Shown here: in pieces, positions 53,429-63,092 of the stretch
Layout of the letters: each line of letters starts with the position of its first letter
Numbering within the stretch: the first letter of the stretch is position 1
Assembly: GCF_008122205.1 (NCBI RefSeq)
Contig: NZ_PHNJ01000016.1
Coordinates: forward strand, 60,141-124,140
Length of the DNA: 64,000 nucleotides
Source of the DNA: Natronococcus pandeyae
GTDB lineage: Archaea; Halobacteriota; Halobacteria; Halobacteriales; Natrialbaceae
Reading direction: 5' to 3'
Notes under the pieces: model-generated
What the model saw: only the letters and a program-made list of their open reading frames with translations
Databases searched by the model: none
Told to the model about the DNA's origin: nothing
Made by a program: the position numbers and the translations under genes

Positions 53429-53508
53429 TACGGTCTGTTGTAACGATTTACCGGGGCAACCGCGATACGTCTGCGGTTACACCGGCAATGACTTACAACA
53501 GACCGTAT
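53428..53508. mobile_element. 81-base MITE-like element with perfect 16-base terminal repeats
   Basis: ATACGGTCTGTTGTAA (53428-53443) is exactly inverted at 53493-53508. An inner arm pair ACCGC/GCGGT continues the fold. It is too short to code and sits between a stop codon and a convergent gene. Confidence 0.7.
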
Positions 53509-53535
53509 GAGCACGCGCCGCCGAGAGACGCCATA

Positions 53536-53676
53536 TCACTCACGCGGGATCGCGATGTTCCGAAGCTGTCCGTTACACTCGGGGCACCGTTCGCCTAACT
53601 CCGGCCGCCCCCTGTATCCGCAGCCGAGACACTCGTAATGCGGTTCGCCCGGTCTGTAGGGATCTCTAATTCCCAT
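53536..53676 (-). CDS. 46-residue rubrerythrin-like zinc-ribbon protein
   Basis: The protein starts at MGIRDPYRPGEPHYECLGCG. Two CxxC pairs (CLGC and CPEC) form a rubredoxin-like zinc ribbon. Such short haloarchaeal proteins are common and their role is unknown. The ATG at 53676 is chosen because the longer frame has no conserved N-terminus. Confidence 0.8.
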   Translation of the reverse strand: MGIRDPYRPGEPHYECLGCGYRGRPELGERCPECNGQLRNIAIPRE

Positions 53677-53788
53677 AGACGCCTGGAGGTATCTGTGCGA
53701 AAAGTCGCCATACCCAAACAGTGCAGCGAACGATATCTGGTTGAACGTGGGAGGTGTTCTACTACTATCGGACGATCGCAAACCTCGC

Positions 53789-54343
53789 CTATCGGACCGC
53801 GACGATCGCGAACGTCTCGGGGCGGTCTCGAGCCGCCTCGATCGTGAACCCGGCCGCCTCGAGCTGGGCGACGGCGTCCTCGAGCGAGAACCGCTCGTCG
53901 ACAGGCGGGCCGTCCTCGCCGGCGCCGTCGGCCGACCAGTCGACCGTCGCCAGTCGCCCGTCGGGCCGGATCACGCGGGCGAGTTCGGCGAACGAGTCGT
54001 CAGCAGCGTATTCGTGGTGCGTCATCGTCGAAAACGCCCCGTCGAGGTGGTCGTCGTCGAAGGGGAGCGACGACACCTCGGTGGTCACGAATTCGACGTT
54101 CGACGGTGCGCCTTTCTGTCGGTAGCGATCGTGCATCGCCGACTGGACGTCGACCGCGTAGATCGCGTCGACGAACGGCGCGACGTCGTCGGTGTAGAAT
54201 CCGGTTCCCGAGCCGAGATCCGCGACGACGTCGTCGGCGGTCGGGACGAGCATCTCGAGCAGTTCTTCGCGCGAGCAGTACCGGTACCGCGACGGGTCCT
54301 CGAGTGCATCGGCGCGTTCGATCGGGTACGTGTGAAAACCCAT
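53789..54343 (-). CDS. Class I SAM-dependent methyltransferase
   Basis: The 184-residue protein has the AdoMet motif VVADLGSGTGFYTDDVAP, acidic motif II IYAVDVQSAM, and motif post-I SSLPFDDDHLDGAFS. Its small size suggests a metabolite or peptide substrate. It is unlinked to obvious partners. Confidence 0.87.
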   Translation of the reverse strand: MGFHTYPIERADALEDPSRYRYCSREELLEMLVPTADDVVADLGSGTGFYTDDVAPFVDAIYAVDVQSAMHDRYRQKGAPSNVEFVTTEVSSLPFDDDHLDGAFSTMTHHEYAADDSFAELARVIRPDGRLATVDWSADGAGEDGPPVDERFSLEDAVAQLEAAGFTIEAARDRPETFAIVAVR

Positions 54344-54478
54344 ACTGTCGCTGGGATCCGACGGTACTTCCCGGTTTCTGGACCCGTCCGGATCTGGTGG
54401 GACGAAGGGAACCTCGTTCGGTCCGTCTGGATCGGTCGATCCGTCCGGTTCTGACCGCCGGTTACGGCGGAGAGGATG

Positions 54479-54715
54479 TCAATCGTAGAGCGTGTCTCGG
54501 GCGTCGGCTTCGTCTACGACGTTCGGATGGATTCGCTCCTCGTTCATCGCGTCGACACAACACGAGAGACAGAGCAGCTGATGATAGTTCGGGCCCTGCC
54601 AGGTCTCGCGCTCCAGCCACCACCCCTCGACGTCCTCGCCGTCGATGATCCGGTCGCAGGCCCGGCAGGGTTTCGACGTACACTGCGGATTCGGTTTCGG
54701 GAAGTACGTGTCCAT
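54479..54715 (-). CDS. Small cysteine-rich (zinc-ribbon) protein
   Basis: The 78-residue protein has cysteines in QCTSKPCRACDRII and LLCLSCCVDAM, suggesting one or two zinc sites. Aromatic residues lie between them (EGWWLERETWQGPNYHQ). No family was recognised, but the composition and codon use look coding. Confidence 0.6.
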   Translation of the reverse strand: MDTYFPKPNPQCTSKPCRACDRIIDGEDVEGWWLERETWQGPNYHQLLCLSCCVDAMNEERIHPNVVDEADARDTLYD

Positions 54716-55111
54716 AGAAGATCGTTCTCGAGAGAACCCTATTGTTAATGTGACGACTATTCGGACGCTCGCGTTCGTTTCCCGCAGAAAGGCACCGATC
54801 GAGCGGTCGGTGGCGACTCCGGTCTCATCGGGTCGGGGTTCCTCCAGATCGACGATCGACCGGTCGATTTCCCGTCCGCGTGAGTAACCGTTGCCTGACG
54901 GGGCAGGCGATCGGCTCGAGCCGCGAACTCGCCGGCGAGACCGATAGTTTCGGAAACGGGAACTGACCGTACGAGCGGCCTATGGCCGACCCGTTTCGAA
55001 AACCACCGCCGGTATTCGCGGGGTACTCGCCGGCGGACTCCGTCGTCCGTGGCTCGATTCGCAATCGGAGGATACTCCCCCGCTCGAGGGCACGGCCGAA
55101 ACGAGAACAGC
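54716..55111. other. Intergenic region without a convincing gene
   Basis: It begins with the promoter of the zinc-ribbon gene (TATTGTTAATG near 54742). The remaining frames have poor codon use and no conserved motif. Confidence 0.4.
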
Positions 55112-56338
55112 ATGTCGCTCCGGAAGACGATCGGTCGACTCGCACGGTTCGACGTCCTCCTGCTTACCGCAGGAATCTGGTTTCTCGCGAAGTTTCTCCG
55201 GTACGCCTTTCCGCCGCTGTTCGACTCGTTTCAGGCCAGCTACGGCGTCTCGAACGCCGCACTGGGAGCCGCGTTCACCGGGTTCATGCTCGTCTACGCG
55301 GCGATGCAGTTCCCCTCGGGTGTCCTGGCGGACCGACTCGGGTCCGTGACCGTCGTGACGGCCGGTGGGGTCGTCGCAGCGGCTGCTGCACTCGCACTGA
55401 TCGTCGACTCCTCGTTTCTCGTACTCGTCGCGGCGATGCTCGCGATGGGCGCGGGTACCGGCGTCCACAAGACCGTCGCGGTGCGACTGCTCGCTCGAGT
55501 GTATCCCGCACGGACGGGTCGCGCACTCGGCGTGCTCGACACCTTCGGCGCGTTCGGTGGCGTGGTCGCCCCGGCAGCGGTCGTCGCGGCTGCGGCACTC
55601 CCCTTCCTCTTCGGCGACGGCTGGCGTGCGATCTTTCTCGCCGCAGGACTCCTCGGTCTCGGGCTCGTAGTCACGTTTCGGCTCCGGGTCCCGGCGCGAA
55701 CTCCATCCGCCGCCGACCACGGCGACGCCGTAACTCACAGCGGCGCCAGCGTTCGCCGGTACGCCACGCTCTTTCGCGACTGGCGGTTCTCGGCGTTCGC
55801 GCTGCTGACCGTCCTCTTCTCGTTTACCTACAACGGCGTGGTCGCGTTCGCTCCGCTCTACCTGACCCAGGAGGCCGGTCTGACGCAGGCGACCGCGGGA
55901 ATCCTCTACAGCGCCCTCTTCGTCGCGAGTCTCGTCCAGCTGGTGACCGGTGACATAAGCGACCGGATCGGCAGGCTTCCGATCGTCGTCGCGACGCTGG
56001 CGCTCGCCTCGGGTTCGCTGCTCGCGTTCGTCTCGCTCACCGGTACCGGGAGTCCAATCCTGCTCGGCGGGACGCTCGTCGCGGTCGGGCTCGGATGCCA
56101 CGGTTTTCGGCCCGTCCGCGGCGCGTACCTGATGAGTGCGATCCCCGACGACGTCGCCGGCGGCGGGCTGGGAATCGTCCGAACGCTGTTGATGGCCGCC
56201 GGCGCGGTCGCCCCGGCGGTCGTCGGCATCCTCTCGGAAACCGCCGGCTTCCAACCCGCGTTCTGGCTCCTCTCCGGGTCGATTACGGGCGCCACGCTGC
56301 TCGGCGCAGCGCTCTGGGCGCTCGAGGATCGTCCGTGA
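55112..56338 (+). CDS. MFS transporter (nitrate/drug-type fold)
   Basis: The 408-residue protein has about 12 hydrophobic helices, with GVLADRLGSVTVVTAGG (motif A) and GDISDRIGRLPIVVATL in the second half. The start is MSLRKTIGRL, 21 residues inside the frame. The substrate is not evident. Confidence 0.87.
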   Translation: MSLRKTIGRLARFDVLLLTAGIWFLAKFLRYAFPPLFDSFQASYGVSNAALGAAFTGFMLVYAAMQFPSGVLADRLGSVTVVTAGGVVAAAAALALIVDSSFLVLVAAMLAMGAGTGVHKTVAVRLLARVYPARTGRALGVLDTFGAFGGVVAPAAVVAAAALPFLFGDGWRAIFLAAGLLGLGLVVTFRLRVPARTPSAADHGDAVTHSGASVRRYATLFRDWRFSAFALLTVLFSFTYNGVVAFAPLYLTQEAGLTQATAGILYSALFVASLVQLVTGDISDRIGRLPIVVATLALASGSLLAFVSLTGTGSPILLGGTLVAVGLGCHGFRPVRGAYLMSAIPDDVAGGGLGIVRTLLMAAGAVAPAVVGILSETAGFQPAFWLLSGSITGATLLGAALWALEDRP

Positions 56339-56414
56339 GACGGCGTCGGGACCGACCCACGACTCGCCTCCCGCCGGCATCGCTTTTTTGCCGTCGTTCG
56401 TGGAACCGCAGGGT

Positions 56415-56780
56415 ATGTACTCGCTGACCGACCTCGACAACGTCGAACCGCACGAACTCGAGCAGGAAGCCCCCACGCTGCTGCCGGTCGGGCTGGAGCT
56501 TCAGCCCGAGGAGATGCGACCGAGCGTCTGGCAGTACGAAAAGGGCGAGGAGAACGCCTACCACCGGCAGAACGAACAGGAGGAGCTGTACGTCGTCCTC
56601 GAGGGGACCGTCGACGTCACGATCGAACGCGACGACGAGCGCGACGTCGTCGCACTCTCGACGCACGACTTCCTCGTCGTTCCGCCGGAGTCCTGGCGTC
56701 AACTCAGGGCCGTCGAGGAGAGCACGGTGCTCGTCATCGGCGCTCCAAACGAGAAAGACGACAGCATCCTCCCGGAGTGA
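56415..56780 (+). CDS. Cupin-domain protein
   Basis: The 121-residue single cupin shows RQNEQEELYVVLEGTVDVTI and FLVVPPESWRQLRAVEESTV. Only some of the usual His/Glu metal ligands are present (YHRQNEQEE), so metal binding is uncertain. It starts at MYSLTDLDNV. Confidence 0.82.
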   Translation: MYSLTDLDNVEPHELEQEAPTLLPVGLELQPEEMRPSVWQYEKGEENAYHRQNEQEELYVVLEGTVDVTIERDDERDVVALSTHDFLVVPPESWRQLRAVEESTVLVIGAPNEKDDSILPE

Positions 56781-56909
56781 TACCGTCGGACAGAAGTCAG
56801 TGAGACGTCGGTCCCGAAATTCCGGCTGCCACCAGCAGTAACGGCCGAGTTCGAGTGAGCGATCTTCGAATCGTTTCGTCCGACAGTATGTGCCCTCGAG
56901 GGCGGGAAA

Positions 56910-59528
56910 TTACGCTCGAGGCCCGGTCAGAACTGCGACTGTGAGCAACAGGACGCCGACGACGGTCGCGACGGAGCCGACGGTGACCGCGCCCGCGAGC
57001 GCGACGGTACCCCCAGCGACGAGTCCCGCACCGCCACCACCGGCCGCGATAACGGGGACGACACCGGTCCCGTCGGTCGAATCGGCACGGACCGACTCGA
57101 GTTCCGTCCGGAGCGAATCGATCTCGTCCCGTGGGCTTGGTGTTCGGTCTGTGGCCGATTCGTCCGACGCTGCCTCGAGGTCGGCCGACAGTTCGTCGAC
57201 CGCCGCGGCGACCGCGTCGACGCGCTGCTCCTGTTCGTCGAGCCGATCCGCGTGTTCGCTCACCCGCTCGTCGAGCGCCGACTCGAGCGTGTCGACTCGC
57301 TCCGTCACCTCCGCTTCGACACTGTCGGTCTGGCTCTCGACGGACTCGAGTCGCGACTCGAGTGTTTCGAGATCGGCCGATAGCTCGGCCGCGGTCGCGT
57401 CCAGCGCGTCGGTCGACTCGTGGACGGAGGACACCGTCTCGCGAAGGTCGGCCACGGCGTCGGCGTCGGCGGTATCGGCCGTCGCCTGCACGAGTTCCTC
57501 GTGAACGCCGTCGATATCCTCCCGAAGGTCGTCGAGCGACTCGCGATTGTCCTCTACGTCCGTACGGGTCTTCGCGAGTGCGTTCTGCAGTTCCGTACTC
57601 GTCTCGTCGAGATGCCGTTCGAGTCGCGCGTCCAGCGACTGGACGTCGGACTCGAGTTCGCCAATGCCATCTTCGGCCGTCTCGAGGTCGGCTGCGAGCG
57701 ACTCGAGGGCAGTCGAGTCCGAAACCTCGTCCTCGAGGGTGGTCTCGACGGCGTCGACCCGCGTGTCCGTCCGTTCCGAGAGCTCCTCGAGGCGACCTGA
57801 GACGCCGCTGATTCGGGTCGCCTGTTCCTCGAGGCGACCGCCGATTCCGTTCACTCTGGTGTCTAGACCGCCGAGTCGGTCGTCCATCTCGCCGAGGTCG
57901 TCCGCCAGCCCGTCGACGCGGGCGTCGATCGGTTCGAGATCGGCCGCCGTCGCGGCTCGTTCGGTGAGATCCTCCAGGTTCGCCTGCAGGCTCTCGAGCT
58001 CGGTCTCGAGGGCGTCGCTCCGGTCGGCGACCGTCTCGACCTCTGTCTCGAGCGCCGCGATATCCTCTCCGAGATCGGCGCGTTCGTCGGTCGCGGTATC
58101 CGCGAGTTCCGCGAGCGCACCGTCGAGGGCCGCGACGCTGTCTTCGATCGCCGTAAGGTCGTTCGAGAGGTCGTCGACGGACGCTTCGAGAGCGTCGACC
58201 GCCGCGTCACTCGCGTACGTCTCGCTCTCCGCCTCGAGTGCCGCCAGATCGTCTGCAGCGGTCTCGAGTTCCTCGTCGAGTTCCTGCAGGTCGGCCGCCG
58301 CCGCGGATCGTTCCTCGACGGACGCGACCGTGTCCGCGAGGTCCTCGAGGTCCGCGCTCACCGACTGGATCTGCTCGTCGCGGTTCGCGAGTCGGTCGAA
58401 CAGCTTATCGATGGCGGCGTCCGCCCGTTCGGTCTCGCGCTCGGGCTCGAGCGACTCGTCGAACGAGAGCGTGGTTCCGTTGCTGTCGGCATCAGTTTCG
58501 CTGGCGCCGTCCGCGGCGTTCGCCTCGTTGGCTTCGGCCGCCAGCGAATCTGCGGCGATTCCATCGTCGCCCGTGACGCCGTCTCGAGCCGCCGCGAGGG
58601 CGCCCCTGGCCGGACTCGCGGCCGGGTCGTCCGCCAGTCTGACGCCCCGAACGGAAAACGGGAGGTTCGAGGCATCGAACCGGCCGCCGAAGAGGTACTC
58701 GACGCCCTCAACCGTCCGCTCGCCACCGATCGCGATCGGAACTGCGAGTCCCTGCTGGAGTTCGCTCTCGTCGGCTTCTGCCCGGATCGCGTCGGCGATC
58801 TCGCCCACGAGCGCGTCGTACGCCTGTGCGAGCGCACTCTCGATCTCCCCTGCGGCCGTGTTCCGATCGAGTTCGAACCCCTCGAGCGTCGATTCGACGG
58901 CTGCCGGCTCGGCTCCGGCGTCGGCCGCCGCCCGCTCGACCAGCCACTCGCCGCCTTTTGCGACCGAGAACGCCATCGCCGGGACGCCGTAGTACGCGAG
59001 CGCGACGCTCGTCGTCTGGCGATCGATGCAGACGCCGAGTCCGGTGTAGTTGTCCGTCGCGAGCTGGTCGTAGACGACGGCGAACCCCCTGGCGATCGGA
59101 GCCGGCTCGAGGCCACGTGCCACACGGATCGACTCGGCGACCTCCCGGTACGGGTCGCTCGTCTCGGACGTATCGATCACCGTTCCGGGCGTCGTGAAAC
59201 AGCCCGGTTCGTCCGCCTGTTCCGGAACCACTGCGTCGACGATCGCCTCCAGTGCCGAACGCGCGTACGCTTCGTCCACGAGCGCACCGTTTTCGAACAA
59301 TTCGTGAGGGAGGTCTCCCGCGGCGTCCGCGGCCGTATTCGCGTCCGACCCCACGACGTACGTTGCATCGGCACCATCGACCGTCAGCGTATCCGCAAGC
59401 GAGAGTCCAGCCGACTCGAGCGCCGACTCGGCGACCGGAAACGCGACCGGCGGTTCCGATCCGGCCGGTTCGTCGCCGTCCGCAACCCCCGTAATCGCTC
59501 CGGATCCGATATCGAGACCGTATGCCAT
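56910..59528 (-). CDS. Actin/HSP70-like ATPase domain fused to long coiled coil and membrane anchor
   Basis: The 872-residue protein starts at MAYGLDIGSGAITGVADGDE, the first phosphate loop of the ASKHA (actin/FtsA/DnaK) fold. Further parts of the fold are GLGVCIDRQTTSVALAYYG (phosphate 2) and VPIAIGGERTVEGVEYLFGG (adenosine motif), ending near residue 330. Residues about 360-815 are a continuous coiled coil of Ala/Asp/Leu heptads. The last 50 residues have one or two hydrophobic helices (VGSVATVVGVLLLTVAVL), a likely membrane anchor. A cytoskeletal or envelope-organising role is inferred. Confidence 0.8.
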   Translation of the reverse strand: MAYGLDIGSGAITGVADGDEPAGSEPPVAFPVAESALESAGLSLADTLTVDGADATYVVGSDANTAADAAGDLPHELFENGALVDEAYARSALEAIVDAVVPEQADEPGCFTTPGTVIDTSETSDPYREVAESIRVARGLEPAPIARGFAVVYDQLATDNYTGLGVCIDRQTTSVALAYYGVPAMAFSVAKGGEWLVERAAADAGAEPAAVESTLEGFELDRNTAAGEIESALAQAYDALVGEIADAIRAEADESELQQGLAVPIAIGGERTVEGVEYLFGGRFDASNLPFSVRGVRLADDPAASPARGALAAARDGVTGDDGIAADSLAAEANEANAADGASETDADSNGTTLSFDESLEPERETERADAAIDKLFDRLANRDEQIQSVSADLEDLADTVASVEERSAAAADLQELDEELETAADDLAALEAESETYASDAAVDALEASVDDLSNDLTAIEDSVAALDGALAELADTATDERADLGEDIAALETEVETVADRSDALETELESLQANLEDLTERAATAADLEPIDARVDGLADDLGEMDDRLGGLDTRVNGIGGRLEEQATRISGVSGRLEELSERTDTRVDAVETTLEDEVSDSTALESLAADLETAEDGIGELESDVQSLDARLERHLDETSTELQNALAKTRTDVEDNRESLDDLREDIDGVHEELVQATADTADADAVADLRETVSSVHESTDALDATAAELSADLETLESRLESVESQTDSVEAEVTERVDTLESALDERVSEHADRLDEQEQRVDAVAAAVDELSADLEAASDESATDRTPSPRDEIDSLRTELESVRADSTDGTGVVPVIAAGGGGAGLVAGGTVALAGAVTVGSVATVVGVLLLTVAVLTGPRA

Positions 59529-59718
59529 GGCCACGGGGACTCGGAGCACCCCCTTGGTGGTTTGGTCTCGAGTACCAGATGTGAAAATTAGGCCGTCGTC
59601 GCCCGATGGCAGGGACTAGGTCGACTCGAGAGCGGCGAGTTCGCGGCGTCGATACCGCGCCACCACGGGTGAGAGAGCGCCGTTAACCTATTTATCGTTC
59701 CCCGATGTCGGACACGTT

Positions 59719-60069
59719 ATGTCGGCAGACGATACGTTCGTCCGAACGCTTCTCCTCATCGTCGTTGTCGTACTCCTCGTCCCGTTTCTCATGATGCTCA
59801 TGATGATACCAGTGATGGGATTCTGGGGCGGTGGTCACATGTGGAACGGCTGGGACGGGGGCGGGACGATCTGGTCGTGGCTGCTGCCGTGGGCCGCGTT
59901 CCTGGTACTGGTTCTCGGCGGCGGGTTTCTTCTGGTCCGTGCACTCGGCGGCGGCGAACGCCGGGAAACGGACCCTGCACTCGAGGAGTTACGGGTGGCG
60001 TACGCCCGAGGCGAACTCTCCGACGAAGAGTTCGAGGAGCGACGCGAACGGCTTCGACGCGAGCGATAG
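59719..60069 (+). CDS. SHOCT-domain membrane protein
   Basis: The 116-residue protein has two hydrophobic helices (LLLIVVVVLLVPFLMMLMMI and WAAFLVLVLGGGFLLVRAL) separated by a Gly/Trp/Met/His loop (FWGGGHMWNGWDGG). A C-terminal SHOCT motif follows (LEELRVAYARGELSDEEFEE). SHOCT modules promote oligomer formation; the exact role is unknown. Confidence 0.85.
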   Translation: MSADDTFVRTLLLIVVVVLLVPFLMMLMMIPVMGFWGGGHMWNGWDGGGTIWSWLLPWAAFLVLVLGGGFLLVRALGGGERRETDPALEELRVAYARGELSDEEFEERRERLRRER

Positions 60070-60073
60070 TTCG

Positions 60074-60895
60074 CTATCGGTTCGAGTGAGAGTCGGCGAC
60101 GCTCACACCGTCGCTGACGGATAACGTCGCACCCCACGCCGACTCGGGAACACGGGTGTTGACCATCAGCCGGAAGTAGTGATCGAACCAGGCCTCGCTC
60201 GCCCACTCCGGCAGCGTCGCTTCGCGTCGTTCGACGAACCGCTCCCGGAAGCCGTCGGTTTCCTCGCCGGTGTCCGGATCGCGCGTCGGAACTACACAGC
60301 GCTGACACGGGTTCACGCCCTCGAGAGAGACCTCACCAATGGTGAACGGGACGACGCGCTCCGGTTCCTCGTAGAGTCGATCCTCCCAGAACGCCGGGAC
60401 CCCGCCCACGACGAGGTTCGAGCGGAGACGGCGACACATCTCCGCGGAATCGATACCGTCGTACCACGATGCGACCGCCTCGAGCGTTCCGTCGCTGATG
60501 ACGGTCGGTCCCGAGGCGTCCGTATCGTCTGGAAAGCCACCCTCGTCGTCGCCGACGACCGCGACCGAGTAGCCGAGTCGATCGGAGAGCCACGCGGCGA
60601 GTCCGTCTCGATCGCGTTCCAGGTGAAAGGTGCTCTCCTCGTCGCCGTCGCGGTCACGAACCGTCACCGTCGCGCGATCGAGGTCGTACTCGGCCGCCAG
60701 CCGGTGGATCTTGGGTTCTCGTTTGCCGTTGACGTACGGGGCGTCGGAAGCGGTCTCTGTCCGGTCGGTCGCCTCGACGATCGCGTAGCGGCGATCCCAC
60801 GCGAGCCCTCCGTTGGCGACGATTTCTGTCGACTCGACCGACGTCGCGTCGAGCGACTTGATCGGGTGGACGCGGATCTGCTCGAGGACACTCAT
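60074..60895 (-). CDS. MOSC-domain protein
   Basis: The 273-residue protein has an N-terminal MOSC_N beta-barrel (IRVHPIKSLDATSVESTEI, LAWDRRYAIVEATDR) and the MOSC core with NPCQRCVVPTRDPDTGEETD, the cysteine expected to bind sulfur or molybdopterin. It resembles mARC/YcbX proteins that reduce N-hydroxylated compounds. It converges with the SHOCT gene. Confidence 0.88.
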   Translation of the reverse strand: MSVLEQIRVHPIKSLDATSVESTEIVANGGLAWDRRYAIVEATDRTETASDAPYVNGKREPKIHRLAAEYDLDRATVTVRDRDGDEESTFHLERDRDGLAAWLSDRLGYSVAVVGDDEGGFPDDTDASGPTVISDGTLEAVASWYDGIDSAEMCRRLRSNLVVGGVPAFWEDRLYEEPERVVPFTIGEVSLEGVNPCQRCVVPTRDPDTGEETDGFRERFVERREATLPEWASEAWFDHYFRLMVNTRVPESAWGATLSVSDGVSVADSHSNR

Positions 60896-61251
60896 CGACT
60901 CGAGTATCACCTTCGCGATCGCTTAGCACTGTTCATTGTCAGCACCGCTATTTCGAACGTACCAGTCGGCGGTCGGTCGCTATGGTCTCCGTTCTCCGAC
61001 GATCCACCGGTTGCCGATCGGCTCTCGGTGAGTGAGTTATCAGCGTTACGGACCGCTATTAGAATTTATTCTTATGTGAGTACAATCGCAGAATCGTATT
61101 TATTCTGAGGTGATGGGATGAATCACAATATGTCTGCATAGGCCTCACAAGCGTAGGAAATGCATATATCTCCCAGCAGTGAGGTAGGATGTGACATATC
61201 CGAGTCAGAATCCCGCATGTTTATACATCAGGGAGTTGGTGGCTCAGATAT
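60896..61251. other. AT-rich control region before the PEP carboxykinase gene
   Basis: The 356-base stretch is unusually AT-rich (ATTAGAATTTATTCTTATG, GCATATATC, CAGATATATG) and has no credible gene. Several TATA-like tracts near 61160-61250 suggest strong or multiple promoters for the downstream gene. Confidence 0.4.
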
Positions 61252-62763
61252 ATGTCCGAAACCGGGGCGGAGTCACGTCCACTGGACCGGCAGCTTCCCG
61301 ATCCAGCTACCGCGTCGAACGTCCGGTACAACCCGCCGCTCGAGGAGCTTCGCGAACTCGCTCGATCCGACGAGACGACGACCGAGTTCGGCTCGCCGTC
61401 GTACGTCAGCGAGGTTCGCTCGCGGAGTTCCGACCGAACGAAGAACGCGGTCGACCACGCGTTTTCGGAGCGCGATCACGAACTGGTCGGCGAAGCGATC
61501 GCCGCCGCCGGAAGCCGCGAGATGCTCTGCGTGGACCGGCTGATGGGCCGTCACCCGGAAGCGACCTTCTGCTGTCGGCTCTACGTCCCCGTCGAGCACG
61601 CCCGGATCGTCCTCGCCTGGGCGAACCTGTTCGAGCCGAGCGACGGCCGCGAGCCGGACCTCCGGACGGTACAGCTCCCGGACGCCGACGAGACGGCGAT
61701 CCGCATCCTTCCCGACGACGGATTCACGGCCGTCCTCGGCAGCGACTACACGGGCGAGGCGAAGAAGTCGTTCCTCCGGTTGTTCATGTATCGCATCAAA
61801 CAGCGGGGCGGACTCGGTCTCCACGCCGGAAGCAAGCGCGTCCGCGTTCGGGACGCCGACGGCGAGTTACGTGACGTCGGCCAGCTGTTCATGGGCCTCT
61901 CTGCGACCGGTAAATCGACGCTCACCGCCCACGGCTGCTGGCTCGACGAGCCCGAAGGCGCGACCATGCTCCAGGACGACGTCTGTGCGCTGCTGCCGGA
62001 CGGGTCGGTCCCCGGAAGCGAAGGAAAGGGACTGTTCATCAAGACGATCGGTCTCGACGAGTCCGAGCAGCCGGGCCTCTACGAGGCCGCGACGGACGAG
62101 TCCGCGATTCTCGAGAACGTCGCCGTCGACGACGACGGCACGGTAGACTTCGACGAACCACGGTATACCGCGAACGCCCGCGCGATCGTCCAGCGCGACG
62201 AACTCCCGAGCGCGGCCGACGAGATCGATCTCGACCGGCTCGACCAGGTCTTTTTCATCACGCGGAACCCGCTCATGCCGCCCGTCGCAAAGCTCTCGAC
62301 CGAACAGGCGGCCGCGGCGTTCATGCTCGGCGAGTCGATCGAGACCAGTGCGGGCGATCCGTCGCGGGCCGGCGAATCGATCCGCGTCGTCGGGACGAAC
62401 CCGTTCATCGTTGGCCCCGAAGGCGAGGAGGGGAACATCTTCTCCGATCTCATCGACCTGCTCGACGTCGACTGTTTCCTGCTCAATACGGGGTATCTCG
62501 GCGACGACGCCAGGGACGTCGGCGTCACCGAGTCGGTGACGATCCTCACCGAGACCGCTCGCGGCACGATCGAGTGGACCGACGACGACCGGACCGGACT
62601 GACGATTCCGGAATCGGTCCCCGGCATCGAGATCGGCGACTACTACGTTCCGGACTATGTCGACGACTACGATGCCGCCCTCGCCGCCCTCCGACTCGAG
62701 CGCCGCGAGTATCTCGAACAGTTCGACGAACTCCGTGAGGAGATTCTCGAGGCAGCTTACTGA
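61252..62763 (+). CDS. pckA: Phosphoenolpyruvate carboxykinase (ATP)
   Basis: The 503-residue gluconeogenic enzyme decarboxylates oxaloacetate to PEP with ATP. It shows the kinase-1a P-loop FMGLSATGKSTLTA (residues 215-223), the metal motif LQDDVCALLPDGS (kinase-2) and FFITRNPLMPPVAKLS. The N-terminus (VRYNPPLEELREL) fits the ATP-type family. Its long AT-rich upstream region suggests regulation. Confidence 0.92.
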   Translation: MSETGAESRPLDRQLPDPATASNVRYNPPLEELRELARSDETTTEFGSPSYVSEVRSRSSDRTKNAVDHAFSERDHELVGEAIAAAGSREMLCVDRLMGRHPEATFCCRLYVPVEHARIVLAWANLFEPSDGREPDLRTVQLPDADETAIRILPDDGFTAVLGSDYTGEAKKSFLRLFMYRIKQRGGLGLHAGSKRVRVRDADGELRDVGQLFMGLSATGKSTLTAHGCWLDEPEGATMLQDDVCALLPDGSVPGSEGKGLFIKTIGLDESEQPGLYEAATDESAILENVAVDDDGTVDFDEPRYTANARAIVQRDELPSAADEIDLDRLDQVFFITRNPLMPPVAKLSTEQAAAAFMLGESIETSAGDPSRAGESIRVVGTNPFIVGPEGEEGNIFSDLIDLLDVDCFLLNTGYLGDDARDVGVTESVTILTETARGTIEWTDDDRTGLTIPESVPGIEIGDYYVPDYVDDYDAALAALRLERREYLEQFDELREEILEAAY

Positions 62764-63083
62764 TCGAGATTCCGGGATAGAAAGCGGGCGGACGCGATTC
62801 TGCTGTTCGAGAACGTGACCTGTACGGGTTCCGACTGATCTGATCCGAGGGAGTGAGGGCGTGTAACAAACGCCGTGATCGGTAGTTAGATATCAGACAA
62901 TAGGAGCACCGTTCAGCGCCGTCATTCCGGCACGTGATCCGGACGGGTGGCCGAGAGAACGTACTTCGTAATTAGTGTTTTCTGGCTCGGGAGTTGTCGG
63001 TATTCCGGATTACGCTGTGGAACGAGAAATTTATCACTGAAATGGCAGTACCAGTTTAAGCGGTACGATACCCCGTATCACGA
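62764..63083. other. Intergenic region before the right-end repeat protein
   Basis: No reading frame is convincing. A TATA-like AGTTTAAGC at about 63053-63061 lies 25-35 bases before the next gene. Confidence 0.4.
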
Positions 63084-63092
63084 ATGCGGGGC

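Noticed and set aside
54980..56476. 498-codon minus-strand frame
   Set aside because: It is opposite a clear MFS transporter and cupin gene and encodes Glu/Arg-rich sequence without motifs.
57547..58992. 481-codon plus-strand Ser/Arg-rich frame
   Set aside because: It is the mirror of the coiled-coil gene; the Ser/Arg bias comes from reading heptad codons backwards.
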